A stretch of DNA of 32,577 bases from the NCBI GenBank assembly GCA_944390535.1, contig CALXQV010000063.1:1-32577 (forward strand). The letters run 5' to 3'. The number at the start of each line of letters is the position of its first letter. Position 1 is the stretch's first letter. The notes beneath the pieces are model-generated. The model was not told where the DNA came from. It ran no database searches and saw only the letters and a program-made list of their open reading frames with translations. The translations under genes and the position numbers were made by a program. The stretch is from an uncultured Clostridia bacterium. GTDB taxonomy: Bacteria > Bacillota > Clostridia > TANB77 > CAG-508. Of the stretch, positions 1-7,722 are shown piece by piece.

Positions 1-92
1 TGTAATTTTATGACAATATATAACATTATATGGTGGTATTTCATATGCACAGATATTGCACAAGTAAAGTAAAAAAATGTTTTGAAATCAAC

Positions 93-160
93 GATTAGCG
101 GGCTTGTACGATTGTCCTGCCCACCAACGACGTTTCTGTTCGAACTAAATTGAACAGATA
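93..160. other. GC-richer segment with short inverted repeat, function unknown
   Basis: This stretch is clearly richer in G and C than its surroundings. It contains the inverted repeat CTGTTC (136-141) / GAACAG (152-157) and a GGGC...GCCC pairing followed by ACCA. It looks like the tail of something cut off by the window edge, such as an RNA, an attachment site or the 3' end of a gene. No reading frame through positions 1-160 has a recognisable motif on either strand. A tRNA does not fit, because no matching 5' acceptor strand lies upstream. Confidence 0.3.
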
Positions 161-167
161 TAATATG

Positions 168-205
168 AAAATCAATCAGAAATTAAAATCTGGTTGATTT
201 TTTTG
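168..205 (+). terminator. Rho-independent terminator
   Basis: AAAATCAATCAG (168-179) pairs with CTGGTTGATTTT (190-201), a 12-bp stem with one G-T wobble and a 10-nt loop, running into TTTT. It would end whatever transcript enters from the left of the window. The stem is A/T-rich on its outer side and could also work on the minus strand. Confidence 0.6.
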
Positions 206-384
206 TTGTCCCAAAACATTAAATTTATCCAAACATTTCATATATTGAGCCTCATCAAGCTATCATCAAGAATATTACTTTTTTACATTTAATTATTCTA
301 ATGATATTTACATTACTAACTTAACTAGAAAAATTAAATTGTCTGAATTAGAAGAATATTTGAAAAACATATAATTGTAAATAT

Positions 385-412
385 TTCACATTTATTAAAA
401 TCGTGGTATAAT
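385..412 (+). promoter_or_regulatory. Promoter of the acyltransferase gene
   Basis: TATAAT at 407-412 is preceded by TG one base upstream, making an extended -10. A weak -35-like TTCACA lies at 385-390. Transcription would start near 419, giving a leader of about 140 nt. Between 206 and 560 I see no other supported feature; short open stretches there lack start codons. Confidence 0.45.
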
Positions 413-560
413 AGTACTCAATCAAATATCTATATCAATTTGGAAAAGTTGTATAGATATATGAGTACTTTGAAGAGATTATATTAACGAAAATTCATCA
501 AATATTAATGAAAATTGAAAAGTTTATAGTTATGAATTATAGAAATACAGGAGGAATATT

Positions 561-1406
561 ATGAAATTTGAAATATCTGTGATTGATAATGCTCTAAAAT
601 ATTATCAAATAGACGATGTTGATTATAGAAATAAATGTTATAAATGTGTTAAAGATGTTAATGAAATAAAAGATTTTAATATTAAAGCAGAAGAAATATA
701 TAATATATTATATACTGATAAATCATTTAAGATTGATACTCTTTGGAAAAGACAAAGCATGATTGATCTTTTTGGTGAACAATATAATCCTTATATAACA
801 AACATATTGGTATTATTGGGGTATGAAATACATTGTAAAAATATGAAAATTAAAAACTATGAAAATGAGAAAAAGGAATTATATAAACAAAGAGTTAAAG
901 AAGTATTAACGAATGATATTTTTGCTAGAAAATTACACGGAATTAGAATTTCACAAATGATTTGGGCAGCATATTTTATTAATGCAAAATTAATAGAAGT
1001 GGGAAGATTACAATATGAGAGATGTGAAAATCATATTAAAATACATATACCATCTGGTGAAAACTTAGAAATAGAAAAGGTATTACAATCAATTAAAGAT
1101 TCGAAACAAGAAATTGAAAAATATTTTAATAAAAGAAATCCAGAATATAGATGTGATTCTTGGCTATTGAGTAATCAAATAAATGCTATTATAGATAAAA
1201 ACTCAAATATTGCAAAGTTTTATAATTTATTTGAAGTAAAAGATGGACTAGATGCAACTAAAGATATATTAAATTTTGTTTTTAATGTACAAAAATGCAG
1301 TAATTATAATGATTTAGTAGAAAATACTTCTTTACAAAAATTATTAAAACAGCAATTACTTAAAAATAAAGAAATCAAAATAGGATGTGGAAAATTGAAG
1401 ATATAA
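561..1406 (+). CDS. Acyltransferase domain-containing protein (GNAT_C-like)
   Basis: A 281-aa cytoplasmic protein. The C-terminal half carries the signature I associate with the GNAT_C acyltransferase domain that follows a separate N-terminal NAT_N-like domain: GRLQYE (148-153), IHIPSGENL (161-169), CDSWLLSNQ (198-206), SNIAKFYNLF (215-224) and TSLQKLL (256-262). This family is expected to use an acyl-CoA donor; the acceptor substrate is unknown. The start has a strong GGAGG at 550-554. The gene stands alone behind its own promoter. The last few codons, encoding KLKI, lie in DNA that in another frame encodes a dinD-like N-terminus, so the native C-terminus has probably been altered slightly by a rearrangement. 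The family call rests on motif recognition only. Confidence 0.7.
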   Translation: MKFEISVIDNALKYYQIDDVDYRNKCYKCVKDVNEIKDFNIKAEEIYNILYTDKSFKIDTLWKRQSMIDLFGEQYNPYITNILVLLGYEIHCKNMKIKNYENEKKELYKQRVKEVLTNDIFARKLHGIRISQMIWAAYFINAKLIEVGRLQYERCENHIKIHIPSGENLEIEKVLQSIKDSKQEIEKYFNKRNPEYRCDSWLLSNQINAIIDKNSNIAKFYNLFEVKDGLDATKDILNFVFNVQKCSNYNDLVENTSLQKLLKQQLLKNKEIKIGCGKLKI

Positions 1407-1453
1407 AGCATATAGATGAAAATGGTATTGAATTTTGGTATGCAAATGTTTAA
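1385..1453 (+). pseudogene. 5' scrap of a DinD/BRO-N-type gene
   Basis: From an ATG at 1385, in a different frame from the acyltransferase it overlaps, 22 codons read MWKIEDIKHIDENGIEFWYA followed by NV and a stop. The segment IKHIDENGxEFWYA closely resembles the N-terminus of DNA-damage-inducible protein D and related BRO-N/KilA-N-like proteins, which normally continue for about 250 residues. Everything after WYA is missing. I read it as a deletion remnant rather than a functional peptide, because there is no good ribosome binding site (only AGGA directly adjacent). Confidence 0.5.
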
Positions 1454-1682
1454 TGCAATTGATCAATTATTATCATTAATAAAGTTTTAAAAATACTTAA
1501 ATATTATTTAAATTTTTTTTGCAAAATCTAAAAAATATGTTAAATTAAAAACATAGTAAGAGACAAAAAACACCGATGTGGGTATACATTTATTTTAACT
1601 ATTACTATAACTAATTTTGGAACGGATAATACGGTACTTTTAGGCAAGGTTTTTTTCGCATACGTCCTTCGCTAACGCACCA

Positions 1683-1715
1683 TAAAATACAAGAAACCTT
1701 GTATTTTATTTTTTA
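1683..1715 (+). terminator. Hairpin followed by T-rich tract, terminator candidate
   Basis: An 11-bp perfect stem TAAAATACAAG (1683-1693) / CTTGTATTTTA (1698-1708) with loop AAAC is followed by TTTTTTA. An alternative pairing exists: CAAGGTTT upstream (in the 1640s-1650s) is complementary to AAACCTTG at 1694-1701, so two mutually exclusive hairpins are possible. The rest of 1454-1895 holds no gene I can support, only two GC-richer patches (about 1620-1645 and 1660-1682). Confidence 0.4.
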
Positions 1716-1844
1716 CGCACAATACAAACAAATATTTTAAAACAGCTTAAATATAGTGATTAAAGATTTTGAACATAGTTCTTCTGAAATAAGAAAAAAA
1801 TCGTTAATTAAAATATTAACTAGAGTTAAAAGATAAAGTAAATA

Positions 1845-1873
1845 TTGCGAAAAGGATAAGAATGTAATATAAT
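1845..1873 (+). promoter_or_regulatory. Promoter of the PTPS-related membrane protein gene
   Basis: TTGCGA (1845-1850), a 17-base spacer and a perfect TATAAT (1868-1873). Transcription would start near 1880, leaving a leader of about 25 nt to the ATG at 1905. Confidence 0.6.
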
Positions 1874-1904
1874 GAAAAACAAAGAAAAGTAAAAGGTGAA
1901 AGAT

Positions 1905-3590
1905 ATGAAACAGAAAATAAAATATATAGTAGCAATTTTTATTTTTAGTATTATCATCATGCTAATAGATATGCATAATGGATATATTAAAGGACATGAT
2001 ACAGACTTTCATTTATCAACCATAACTGCTATTGTGGAGCAATTATCATGGGACAATCTAACAGTGCAAGAACCATTAAAATATATAGGAAATGATTTAG
2101 GGTATGGAACAAGATTCTTTTATCCACCAATTCCTCATTTAACAGCAGCCTATATTACAAAAGTATTAGATATTTTTCATATTGGTAATGTAGCTGTTGG
2201 AATGAGAATCACACAATGGTTAACTTTTTTTATATCAGGAGTCACGTTTTATCTATTAGCACAGAAGATTTTGAAAAGTAAAAAAATTGCTATGTTAGGG
2301 TCTCTGTTTTATATGACAGCACCTTATCATTTAGCAGAAATATTTGTGAGAGATGCTTTTTCGGAAATGTTTATTCCAGTAGCAATTCCACTAATTGTGT
2401 TAGGACTATTTTATCTGTTAGAAAAAAGGTATCAATTATTTTTTCTCTGTTTTGTAGGAGGATATACAATAGCCATTTATTCACATTTAGCAATGACTGT
2501 TTATTTTACATTAATGCTTTTAGTAACTTTTTTCATTGTATATTTTAAGCAAATATTTAATAAAAAAAATATCTTATATCTAGCAATAGCTTCAGGACTT
2601 ACCCTTTTATTAACAGCTTCATTTTGGATGCCAATGCTAGAGATAAAATTAAAAGGAAGTTATGGTATATTTATGCCATATTATATGACAGGAAAAGGGG
2701 GATTAAAGTACAGTACAATTTCTATAAAAGAATTATTTACCTTTTTTAGAGAAATCGATTTTCATTTTATAAGATATAATCTTCAGCTATTTGTAATGAT
2801 TCTATTTTTTATAAGTATTATTTTCATCATTAAGAAAAAACTATGGAAAGAAAAAAAGTGGATATTTTTAATAACATTCACAATTTTATCGACAATTATG
2901 GTAACAGATTTATTTCCATGGTATTATACACCAGATATTTTGCAGACTTTACAATTTCCCTGGAGATTAGTTATATATATTTCATTTGGAGCTATTTTGA
3001 TAGCAGGTGTTTGTTTAAAACAAATAGAAAATAAAACATATTTCAAAATCATTAGCTGTGGATTGCTCATATTAACTGCTTTGGGAACCTGTATATATAT
3101 TGACCATTTGGAAGAGCCACAAATTGATATAACCAATATCAATAATGAAAAATGTATGGGAAATGAAAAAGAATATCTACCAGAAAAGGCAATTAAGCAT
3201 TTAGAATATTTTAATAATAGAAATAAAGATATTCTTATAGAAAGTGGAAAAGGAGAGATTACAAAAATCTTAGACGATGTACCAAATTTAACCTTTGAAA
3301 TCAATACTTCAGAAGCGATACTAGTAGAGTTACCAAGAATTTATTATATGGGATACCAACTAGAAGGAAATGGGAAGAAAATAGAATTAACAGAAAGTGA
3401 AAATGGATTTTTACAAGCAACTATTCAGGAAAGTGGAACCTACATGTTGACATATGAAAAAACAATGATAATGAAAATTGCTAACCTAATTAGTTTAGGA
3501 ACAGGTATTATATGTATGATATTACTTTTTAAGGGAAAAAGAAAGATATATTTGTTAGAAAGACACACGTATAAAGATAAAATAGAATAA
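1905..3590 (+). CDS. Polytopic membrane protein, PTPS-related / GT-C-like
   Basis: A 561-aa integral membrane protein with an N-terminal hydrophobic segment, then a soluble-facing loop containing GHDTDFH and FFYPPIPH, then many membrane spans, and a C-terminal extracytoplasmic region (about residues 395-520) before a last span. The GHDxxFH...FFYPP pattern is typical of the bacterial '6-pyruvoyl-tetrahydropterin synthase-related' membrane family, which resembles GT-C glycosyltransferases or YfhO-like proteins. A role in cell-surface glycan assembly is inference. I chose the ATG at 1905 because AAAGGTGA lies 5-7 bases upstream; an in-frame GTG at 1896 overlaps that Shine-Dalgarno sequence. It is monocistronic, ending in a terminator shared with a convergent small gene. 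Confidence 0.7.
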   Translation: MKQKIKYIVAIFIFSIIIMLIDMHNGYIKGHDTDFHLSTITAIVEQLSWDNLTVQEPLKYIGNDLGYGTRFFYPPIPHLTAAYITKVLDIFHIGNVAVGMRITQWLTFFISGVTFYLLAQKILKSKKIAMLGSLFYMTAPYHLAEIFVRDAFSEMFIPVAIPLIVLGLFYLLEKRYQLFFLCFVGGYTIAIYSHLAMTVYFTLMLLVTFFIVYFKQIFNKKNILYLAIASGLTLLLTASFWMPMLEIKLKGSYGIFMPYYMTGKGGLKYSTISIKELFTFFREIDFHFIRYNLQLFVMILFFISIIFIIKKKLWKEKKWIFLITFTILSTIMVTDLFPWYYTPDILQTLQFPWRLVIYISFGAILIAGVCLKQIENKTYFKIISCGLLILTALGTCIYIDHLEEPQIDITNINNEKCMGNEKEYLPEKAIKHLEYFNNRNKDILIESGKGEITKILDDVPNLTFEINTSEAILVELPRIYYMGYQLEGNGKKIELTESENGFLQATIQESGTYMLTYEKTMIMKIANLISLGTGIICMILLFKGKRKIYLLERHTYKDKIE

Positions 3591-3592
3591 AA

Positions 3593-3614
3593 AAGGACAC
3601 AATAAATGTGCCTT
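3593..3614 (-). terminator. Terminator of the small minus-strand gene
   Basis: Read on the minus strand, AAGGCAC, a 7-nt loop, GTG-T-CC and then a run of T form a short hairpin with one bulge. It overlaps the stop codon of the 58-aa gene and sits directly after the convergent membrane-protein gene, so it may act in both directions. Confidence 0.5.
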
Positions 3615-3789
3615 AATAAGAATATAGAACGTCTTCAATAATATCAGCAATTTCAGAAACAGAGTGATCTGCCTGAATTAAAAAATTAGGATGTCCTTTA
3701 AATTCTCCATTATAAATAGAAATTGTGATTTGTCCAGTAACATTTCCAACCACTCTACTATCTTTATCATGTAATTTTACAACATTCAT
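3613..3789 (-). CDS. Small conserved-looking protein, 58 aa, unknown function
   Basis: A short minus-strand reading frame from the ATG complement at 3787-3789 to a TAA at 3613-3615. The product begins MNVVKLHDKDSRVVGNVTGQ and ends with ADIIEDVLYSY. It is hydrophilic, mixed alpha/beta in appearance, without cysteines or a signal peptide. Support for a real gene is threefold: a ribosome binding site (AAGGGGGT, 8 bases upstream), an extended -10 promoter upstream, and a terminator at the stop. It is encoded opposite to nearly everything else in the window. I do not recognise the family. It could be a small regulatory or binding protein. Confidence 0.6.
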   Translation of the reverse strand: MNVVKLHDKDSRVVGNVTGQITISIYNGEFKGHPNFLIQADHSVSEIADIIEDVLYSY

Positions 3790-3823
3790 GGATTTACCCC
3801 CTTTTCTTTAGTTAACGCATCCA

Positions 3824-3832
3824 ATTATAACA
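3824..3832 (-). promoter_or_regulatory. Extended -10 promoter of the 58-aa gene
   Basis: On the minus strand TG-T-TATAAT (TATAAT at 3824-3829) forms an extended -10. No good -35 is seen at the usual distance; TCGACA lies 21 bases upstream. The leader to the ATG would be about 28 nt. Confidence 0.45.
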
Positions 3833-3944
3833 AAGAAAAATATAAAAATATGTCGAAACCTGTCAGGAATTCAAAAAATATAAAAAATATGCTAAAAGAG
3901 AATATTTTAAGCAGTATAAATCAGAAATTAGGAGAAGGATGTCA

Positions 3945-4640
3945 ATGAAAAAATTGATTATCATAATGATTATATTATTAATCATATTTATAGGAATGTA
4001 TATATATAAACAAAATAAAATCATAACGAATCAAGCATCAGAAGTATCAGTTGATGAAATTACGCAAATTGAAACCTATTTACAAAAAATATATATGTGG
4101 AGAGAAATTACAGGACAAGCCTTACCTGCATTTGACAGTATTAATAATGCACCAGATGTGTGGCTATGGGAAGTGGTTAAGAAAAACTTAGAAGAATATG
4201 AATTGTCTTACGAACAGTTAGAGAATAAGAAAAAAGAGATATTTGGAGAAGATTTACAAAAAGTATTTCCTAGAGAAGGATACGAATTTATGGAATATGA
4301 TGAAGAAACAGATAGCTATTATGCAATAGGAAGTGGATTAGATAATCAAGAAGATGTGTTTCTATTAGATAAAATAGAAAAGAAAAACAATGGATATGTA
4401 GTGCAAATTGTAGAATACTTAGAAGATTATTCACAAGGGTATGAAACAACAGATGACGAATACAACATTCAAATAACCAATTTAAATGATGAGGTAGTTG
4501 GAGAAGTGAAACATACAGAATCAGAAACGAATATTCAACAATTTGTAAAAGATAATATAGAGCAATTTACTAAAAAAGAAGTAAATTTGCAAAAAGATGA
4601 AAATGGGAATTTATATGTAACAAGTGTACAAAAGATATAA
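3945..4640 (+). CDS. Membrane-anchored protein of unknown function
   Basis: A 231-aa protein with a short basic start (MKK) and one strongly hydrophobic segment (about residues 3-23, rich in I, L and M). A hydrophilic, acidic C-terminal part follows, probably extracytoplasmic and tethered by an uncleaved N-terminal helix. No lipobox cysteine is present and I see no catalytic motif. AGGAG (3930-3934) serves either ATG 3939 (4-base spacing) or ATG 3945 (10-base spacing); I chose the latter. It has unrelated neighbours on both sides and no clear operon partner. Homologues could be annotated as DUF proteins; I do not recognise one. Confidence 0.65.
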   Translation: MKKLIIIMIILLIIFIGMYIYKQNKIITNQASEVSVDEITQIETYLQKIYMWREITGQALPAFDSINNAPDVWLWEVVKKNLEEYELSYEQLENKKKEIFGEDLQKVFPREGYEFMEYDEETDSYYAIGSGLDNQEDVFLLDKIEKKNNGYVVQIVEYLEDYSQGYETTDDEYNIQITNLNDEVVGEVKHTESETNIQQFVKDNIEQFTKKEVNLQKDENGNLYVTSVQKI

Positions 4641-4714
4641 TTAGAAAATGTGATAACATAGAGGAAGAAGTTTGAAAAACTAGATGTATGTTTTAAAAAG
4701 GAAAGAGATAAATA

Positions 4715-5599
4715 ATGGATCTAACAAAATGTGAAATATGTCCACATCATTGTGGAGTGAATCGAACACAAAATGAAATCGGAAGGTGCAAAAGTACAGA
4801 TAAAGTAAAAATAGGATTATATTCCATACATCATTTTGAAGAACCTTGTATCAGTGGAGAAAATGGTTCAGGTACAATATTTTTTTCAAATTGTAATTTG
4901 AATTGTATATACTGTCAAAATTATGAAATTAGTCAACAAGGAAAAGGAAAAGAAATTTCAATAGAAAAATTGGCTGATATATTGATAGAACAACAAAATA
5001 AACATGCGGAAAATATTAATTTAGTTACCCCTACTAGTTATGTGCTTCAAATTATAGAAGCAATTAAAATGGCAAGAAAAAAAGGATTACAAATTCCTAT
5101 TATCTATAATACAAATGGATATGAAAATATAGAGACCTTAAAATTATTAGAAGGATATATTGATGTATATTTACCAGACTTAAAATATTATGATAATAAA
5201 ATGGGGAAAACATATTCAAAAGTCAATCATTATTTTGAAATTGCAACAAAAGCAATACAAGAAATGTATAGGCAAGTAGGGAGTCCCAAATTAGATGAAA
5301 GAGGCATGATACAAAAAGGGTTAATGATAAGACATCTAGTCTTACCAAATCATATAGAAAATAGTAAAAAGATTTTAAAATGGTTGAAGGAAAACTTAGA
5401 TGAAAATGTGTATATCAATATTATGGCACAATATTTTCCTACATATAAAGCAAAGGAAACAGAAAAGTTAAATAGAAAATTGACAGAACAAGAATACCAG
5501 GAAATAGAGGAATATGTGTATCAATTACATATTAAAAATGGATATATGCAAGAATTGGGAGAGCATGAAGAAGAATATGTTCCTAGATGGGATATATAG
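4715..5599 (+). CDS. Radical SAM protein, PflX-like (PFL-activase homologue)
   Basis: A 294-aa iron-sulfur enzyme. The radical SAM cluster motif CxxxCxxC is C60-N-L-N-C64-I-Y-C67. The N-terminus adds a cysteine-rich box (C6, C9, C13, C25) typical of the family often annotated as a putative pyruvate formate-lyase activating enzyme homologue, PflX. Later segments (NTNGYE, DVYLPDLKYYD, HLVLPNH) match that family's barrel. Radical SAM chemistry is well supported by the motif; the physiological substrate is not known. GGAAAGAG provides the ribosome binding site. The folC start lies 16 bases after the stop, suggesting co-transcription. Confidence 0.8.
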   Translation: MDLTKCEICPHHCGVNRTQNEIGRCKSTDKVKIGLYSIHHFEEPCISGENGSGTIFFSNCNLNCIYCQNYEISQQGKGKEISIEKLADILIEQQNKHAENINLVTPTSYVLQIIEAIKMARKKGLQIPIIYNTNGYENIETLKLLEGYIDVYLPDLKYYDNKMGKTYSKVNHYFEIATKAIQEMYRQVGSPKLDERGMIQKGLMIRHLVLPNHIENSKKILKWLKENLDENVYINIMAQYFPTYKAKETEKLNRKLTEQEYQEIEEYVYQLHIKNGYMQELGEHEEEYVPRWDI

Positions 5600-5615
5600 A
5601 AAAGAGGAAACAGGA

Positions 5616-6878
5616 ATGAATATACAAGAATATATACAAAATTTGCCAAATGGAAAAGCAGATAATCAGTCTGTGAAAAAGATGAAATATGTAATGAAGA
5701 AATTAGGAAATCCACAAAATACATTAAAATATGTACATATAACAGGAACAAATGGAAAGGGAAGTATTGTTGAGATGCTAAATCATGTTCTCATAAATAG
5801 CCATTTAAAAGTTGGAAAATTTATTTCACCACATTTGCTTTCCTATAACGAAAGAATTAGTATCAATGGAAAACATATTGCGGATGAAGAAATTGAACAA
5901 CTTTATGAACAAATTCAACCAATCATAGAAAAAGAAAATATAGAGGTGAGCTTTTTTGAATTTTTCACAATGATTGCATTTTTGTATTTTTATCAGCAAA
6001 AAGTAGATATTGTTTTATTAGAAGTAGGAGTTGGTGGATTATTTGACAGTACAAATATTATCCACCCAATGATTTCTGTTATTAGTTCGATTGGATATGA
6101 CCATATACAGATTCTAGGAAATACATTAGAAAAAATTACAGAGCAAAAGGCGGGGATTATCAAGGAACATTCTGATACTGTATATATGGAACAAGAGCCA
6201 GAGGTAGATAGTATCATACAGAAAACTTGCCAGGAGAAACATAATACATTACATATGGTAAAACCATCAGAAGTAAATCATGTAAGATTTGAAAAAGATA
6301 GATGTATATTTGATTACAAGCAATATCATGATGTAGAAATGAATTTAAAAGGAAAGAGACAAGCACAAAATGCCAGTTTAGTATTAGAATGTTGCGAAAT
6401 ATTAAACAAAAAAGGATATGATATTTCAGAGGAAACGATTAGAGAAGGATTAAAAACGGTAATTCATAGAGGAAGGTTTGAGGTAATCCATCAAAATCCA
6501 ACAATAATTTTTGATGGAGGACACAATGAAGAAGCTATACAAAATTTAAAAGAAACGATTGCGGTTTGTTATAAAGAAGCGAAGAAGATTTATGTGATTT
6601 CTGTGCTAAAATCAAAGGATTATCAAAAAATAATAGACAATCTGCTAGAAGAACATAGTATCTATATTTTCACAAATGGAAATAACTCTAAAAGATACAC
6701 AGATTGTCATATTATGTATCAGTATGCAAAACAAAAAAATGATAGCATAGAAATGTATGAAATGGAATTAGAAAATGCAATACAATTTTGCAGGGAAAAG
6801 ATAGAATATGTTTCTTTTATCATTGGCTCTTTTTATATTTATCAGGATGTTAAAACCGATTTAAATGGTATAGAGTAA
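5616..6878 (+). CDS. folC: Dihydrofolate / folylpolyglutamate synthase
   Basis: A 420-aa member of the Mur ligase superfamily that adds glutamate to dihydropteroate or folates using ATP. The P-loop is ITGTNGKGS (42-50), followed by SPHLLSYNERI (71-81), LEVGVGGLFDSTN (135-147), YDHIQILG...KAGIIK (161-183), HRGRFEV (284-290) and DGGHN (300-304). The usual GGRxDxTN arginine is replaced by Leu-Phe (GGLFDSTN), a small deviation. An upstream extension of the open frame reaches into the radical SAM gene; I chose the ATG at 5616 because the family N-terminus starts there and CAGGA lies just upstream. Its place beside thyX and folA fits folate metabolism. Confidence 0.88.
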   Translation: MNIQEYIQNLPNGKADNQSVKKMKYVMKKLGNPQNTLKYVHITGTNGKGSIVEMLNHVLINSHLKVGKFISPHLLSYNERISINGKHIADEEIEQLYEQIQPIIEKENIEVSFFEFFTMIAFLYFYQQKVDIVLLEVGVGGLFDSTNIIHPMISVISSIGYDHIQILGNTLEKITEQKAGIIKEHSDTVYMEQEPEVDSIIQKTCQEKHNTLHMVKPSEVNHVRFEKDRCIFDYKQYHDVEMNLKGKRQAQNASLVLECCEILNKKGYDISEETIREGLKTVIHRGRFEVIHQNPTIIFDGGHNEEAIQNLKETIAVCYKEAKKIYVISVLKSKDYQKIIDNLLEEHSIYIFTNGNNSKRYTDCHIMYQYAKQKNDSIEMYEMELENAIQFCREKIEYVSFIIGSFYIYQDVKTDLNGIE

Positions 6879-6892
6879 ATAAAAATACTTAA

Positions 6893-6944
6893 GTTAAAAT
6901 ATTAACCTATTTGACTCTCGGGTCTTTTTCCTTTTTATGGTTAA
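6893..6944 (+). terminator. folC 3' hairpin region, possible terminator or attenuator
   Basis: GTTAAAATATTAAC (6893-6906) is a short palindrome. Overlapping it, TTAACC (6902-6907) can pair with GGTTAA (6939-6944) around an inner GACT-CTCG-GGTC hairpin followed by TTTTT. The alternatives are mutually exclusive. The most economical reading is a weak terminator between folC and thyX. Confidence 0.35.
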
Positions 6945-6985
6945 ATTTATAAAAAAGATTTATCCTACAAAATATTTTAAAAAAC

Positions 6986-7014
6986 TTGTAAAAAAATATA
7001 AAGTTTGATATATT
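6986..7014 (+). promoter_or_regulatory. Promoter of the thyX operon
   Basis: TTGTAA (6986-6991), a 17-base spacer and TATATT (7009-7014). It precedes the thyX GGAGG ribosome binding site by about 20 bases. Confidence 0.5.
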
Positions 7015-7044
7015 GAAAAAAATAAAATTGGAGGTAAAAATAAA

Positions 7045-7716
7045 ATGAGAATTGTAGAACCATGGATAAAAGTAGAAAAAATTGATGGGAAGAAAATAAT
7101 GAAAAGAATAGAGAGAGCATGTAGAACTTGTTATCGTTCAGAAGGAAAAATTACAGAGGACAGCTACAAAAAATTATTAACAAATTGCATTACAAGAGGA
7201 CATGAATCTGTATTAGAACATGAGAAAGTAACAGTAAGAATTTATAGTGATGTAGGTTCATATAAAGACTTAACAAGACATAGATTTGCGAGTTTTTCAG
7301 TAGAATCAACAAGATATTGTAGCTATGATAAGGATAAATACGGAAATGAAGTTGCATTTATGAATCCTATTTATATGGAAGACAAAGAAATGTATGAAAT
7401 ATGGAAAAAAACAATGCAAGAAATTGAAAATGGATACATTAAAATGAAACAACTAGGAGCTACGACAGATATGTGTAGAGAGATATTGCCACATTCAACA
7501 GCAGCAGAATATGCAATGACAGCAAATATAAGAGAGTGGAAGCATATTCTTAAATTGAGAACAACAAAACATGTGCATCCATCTATTAGACAGGTTTTAA
7601 TTCCTTTGCTAAAATACTTTAAAGAGGAAATGCCAGAAATATTTGATGATGTAGAATATGATGAAGACTTCAAACCAGAATATTATGCAAAACTATCGGT
7701 AGAAGAAGAGGTATAA
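7045..7716 (+). CDS. thyX: Flavin-dependent thymidylate synthase
   Basis: A 223-aa FAD enzyme converting dUMP to dTMP with methylenetetrahydrofolate and NAD(P)H. The hallmark RHRx7S motif is R78-H79-R80 to S88, continuing as TRYC. Further family segments are GHESVLEHE (52-60) and LRTTKHVHPSIRQV (171-184), whose His/Arg cluster fits the dUMP and FAD site. Length is normal. GGAGGT lies about 8 bases before the start. A PHP-domain gene follows after 6 bases and folA after that, likely one operon. ThyX releases tetrahydrofolate rather than dihydrofolate, so the neighbouring DHFR is not needed for thymidylate recycling as it is with ThyA. Confidence 0.92.
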   Translation: MRIVEPWIKVEKIDGKKIMKRIERACRTCYRSEGKITEDSYKKLLTNCITRGHESVLEHEKVTVRIYSDVGSYKDLTRHRFASFSVESTRYCSYDKDKYGNEVAFMNPIYMEDKEMYEIWKKTMQEIENGYIKMKQLGATTDMCREILPHSTAAEYAMTANIREWKHILKLRTTKHVHPSIRQVLIPLLKYFKEEMPEIFDDVEYDEDFKPEYYAKLSVEEEV

Positions 7717-7722
7717 ATTACT

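Noticed and set aside
93..124. tRNA-like 3' end (GCCCACCA)
   Set aside because: There is no complementary 5' acceptor strand within a tRNA length upstream and no proper T-arm; the ACCA match is chance.
250..372. Open stretch ending ...LSELEEYLKNI before the acyltransferase
   Set aside because: It has no start codon or ribosome binding site, a stop lies just upstream, and no motif is recognisable.
5514..5615. 34-residue N-terminal extension of folC
   Set aside because: It lies inside the radical SAM gene in another frame and does not resemble FolC; the ATG at 5616 fits the family.
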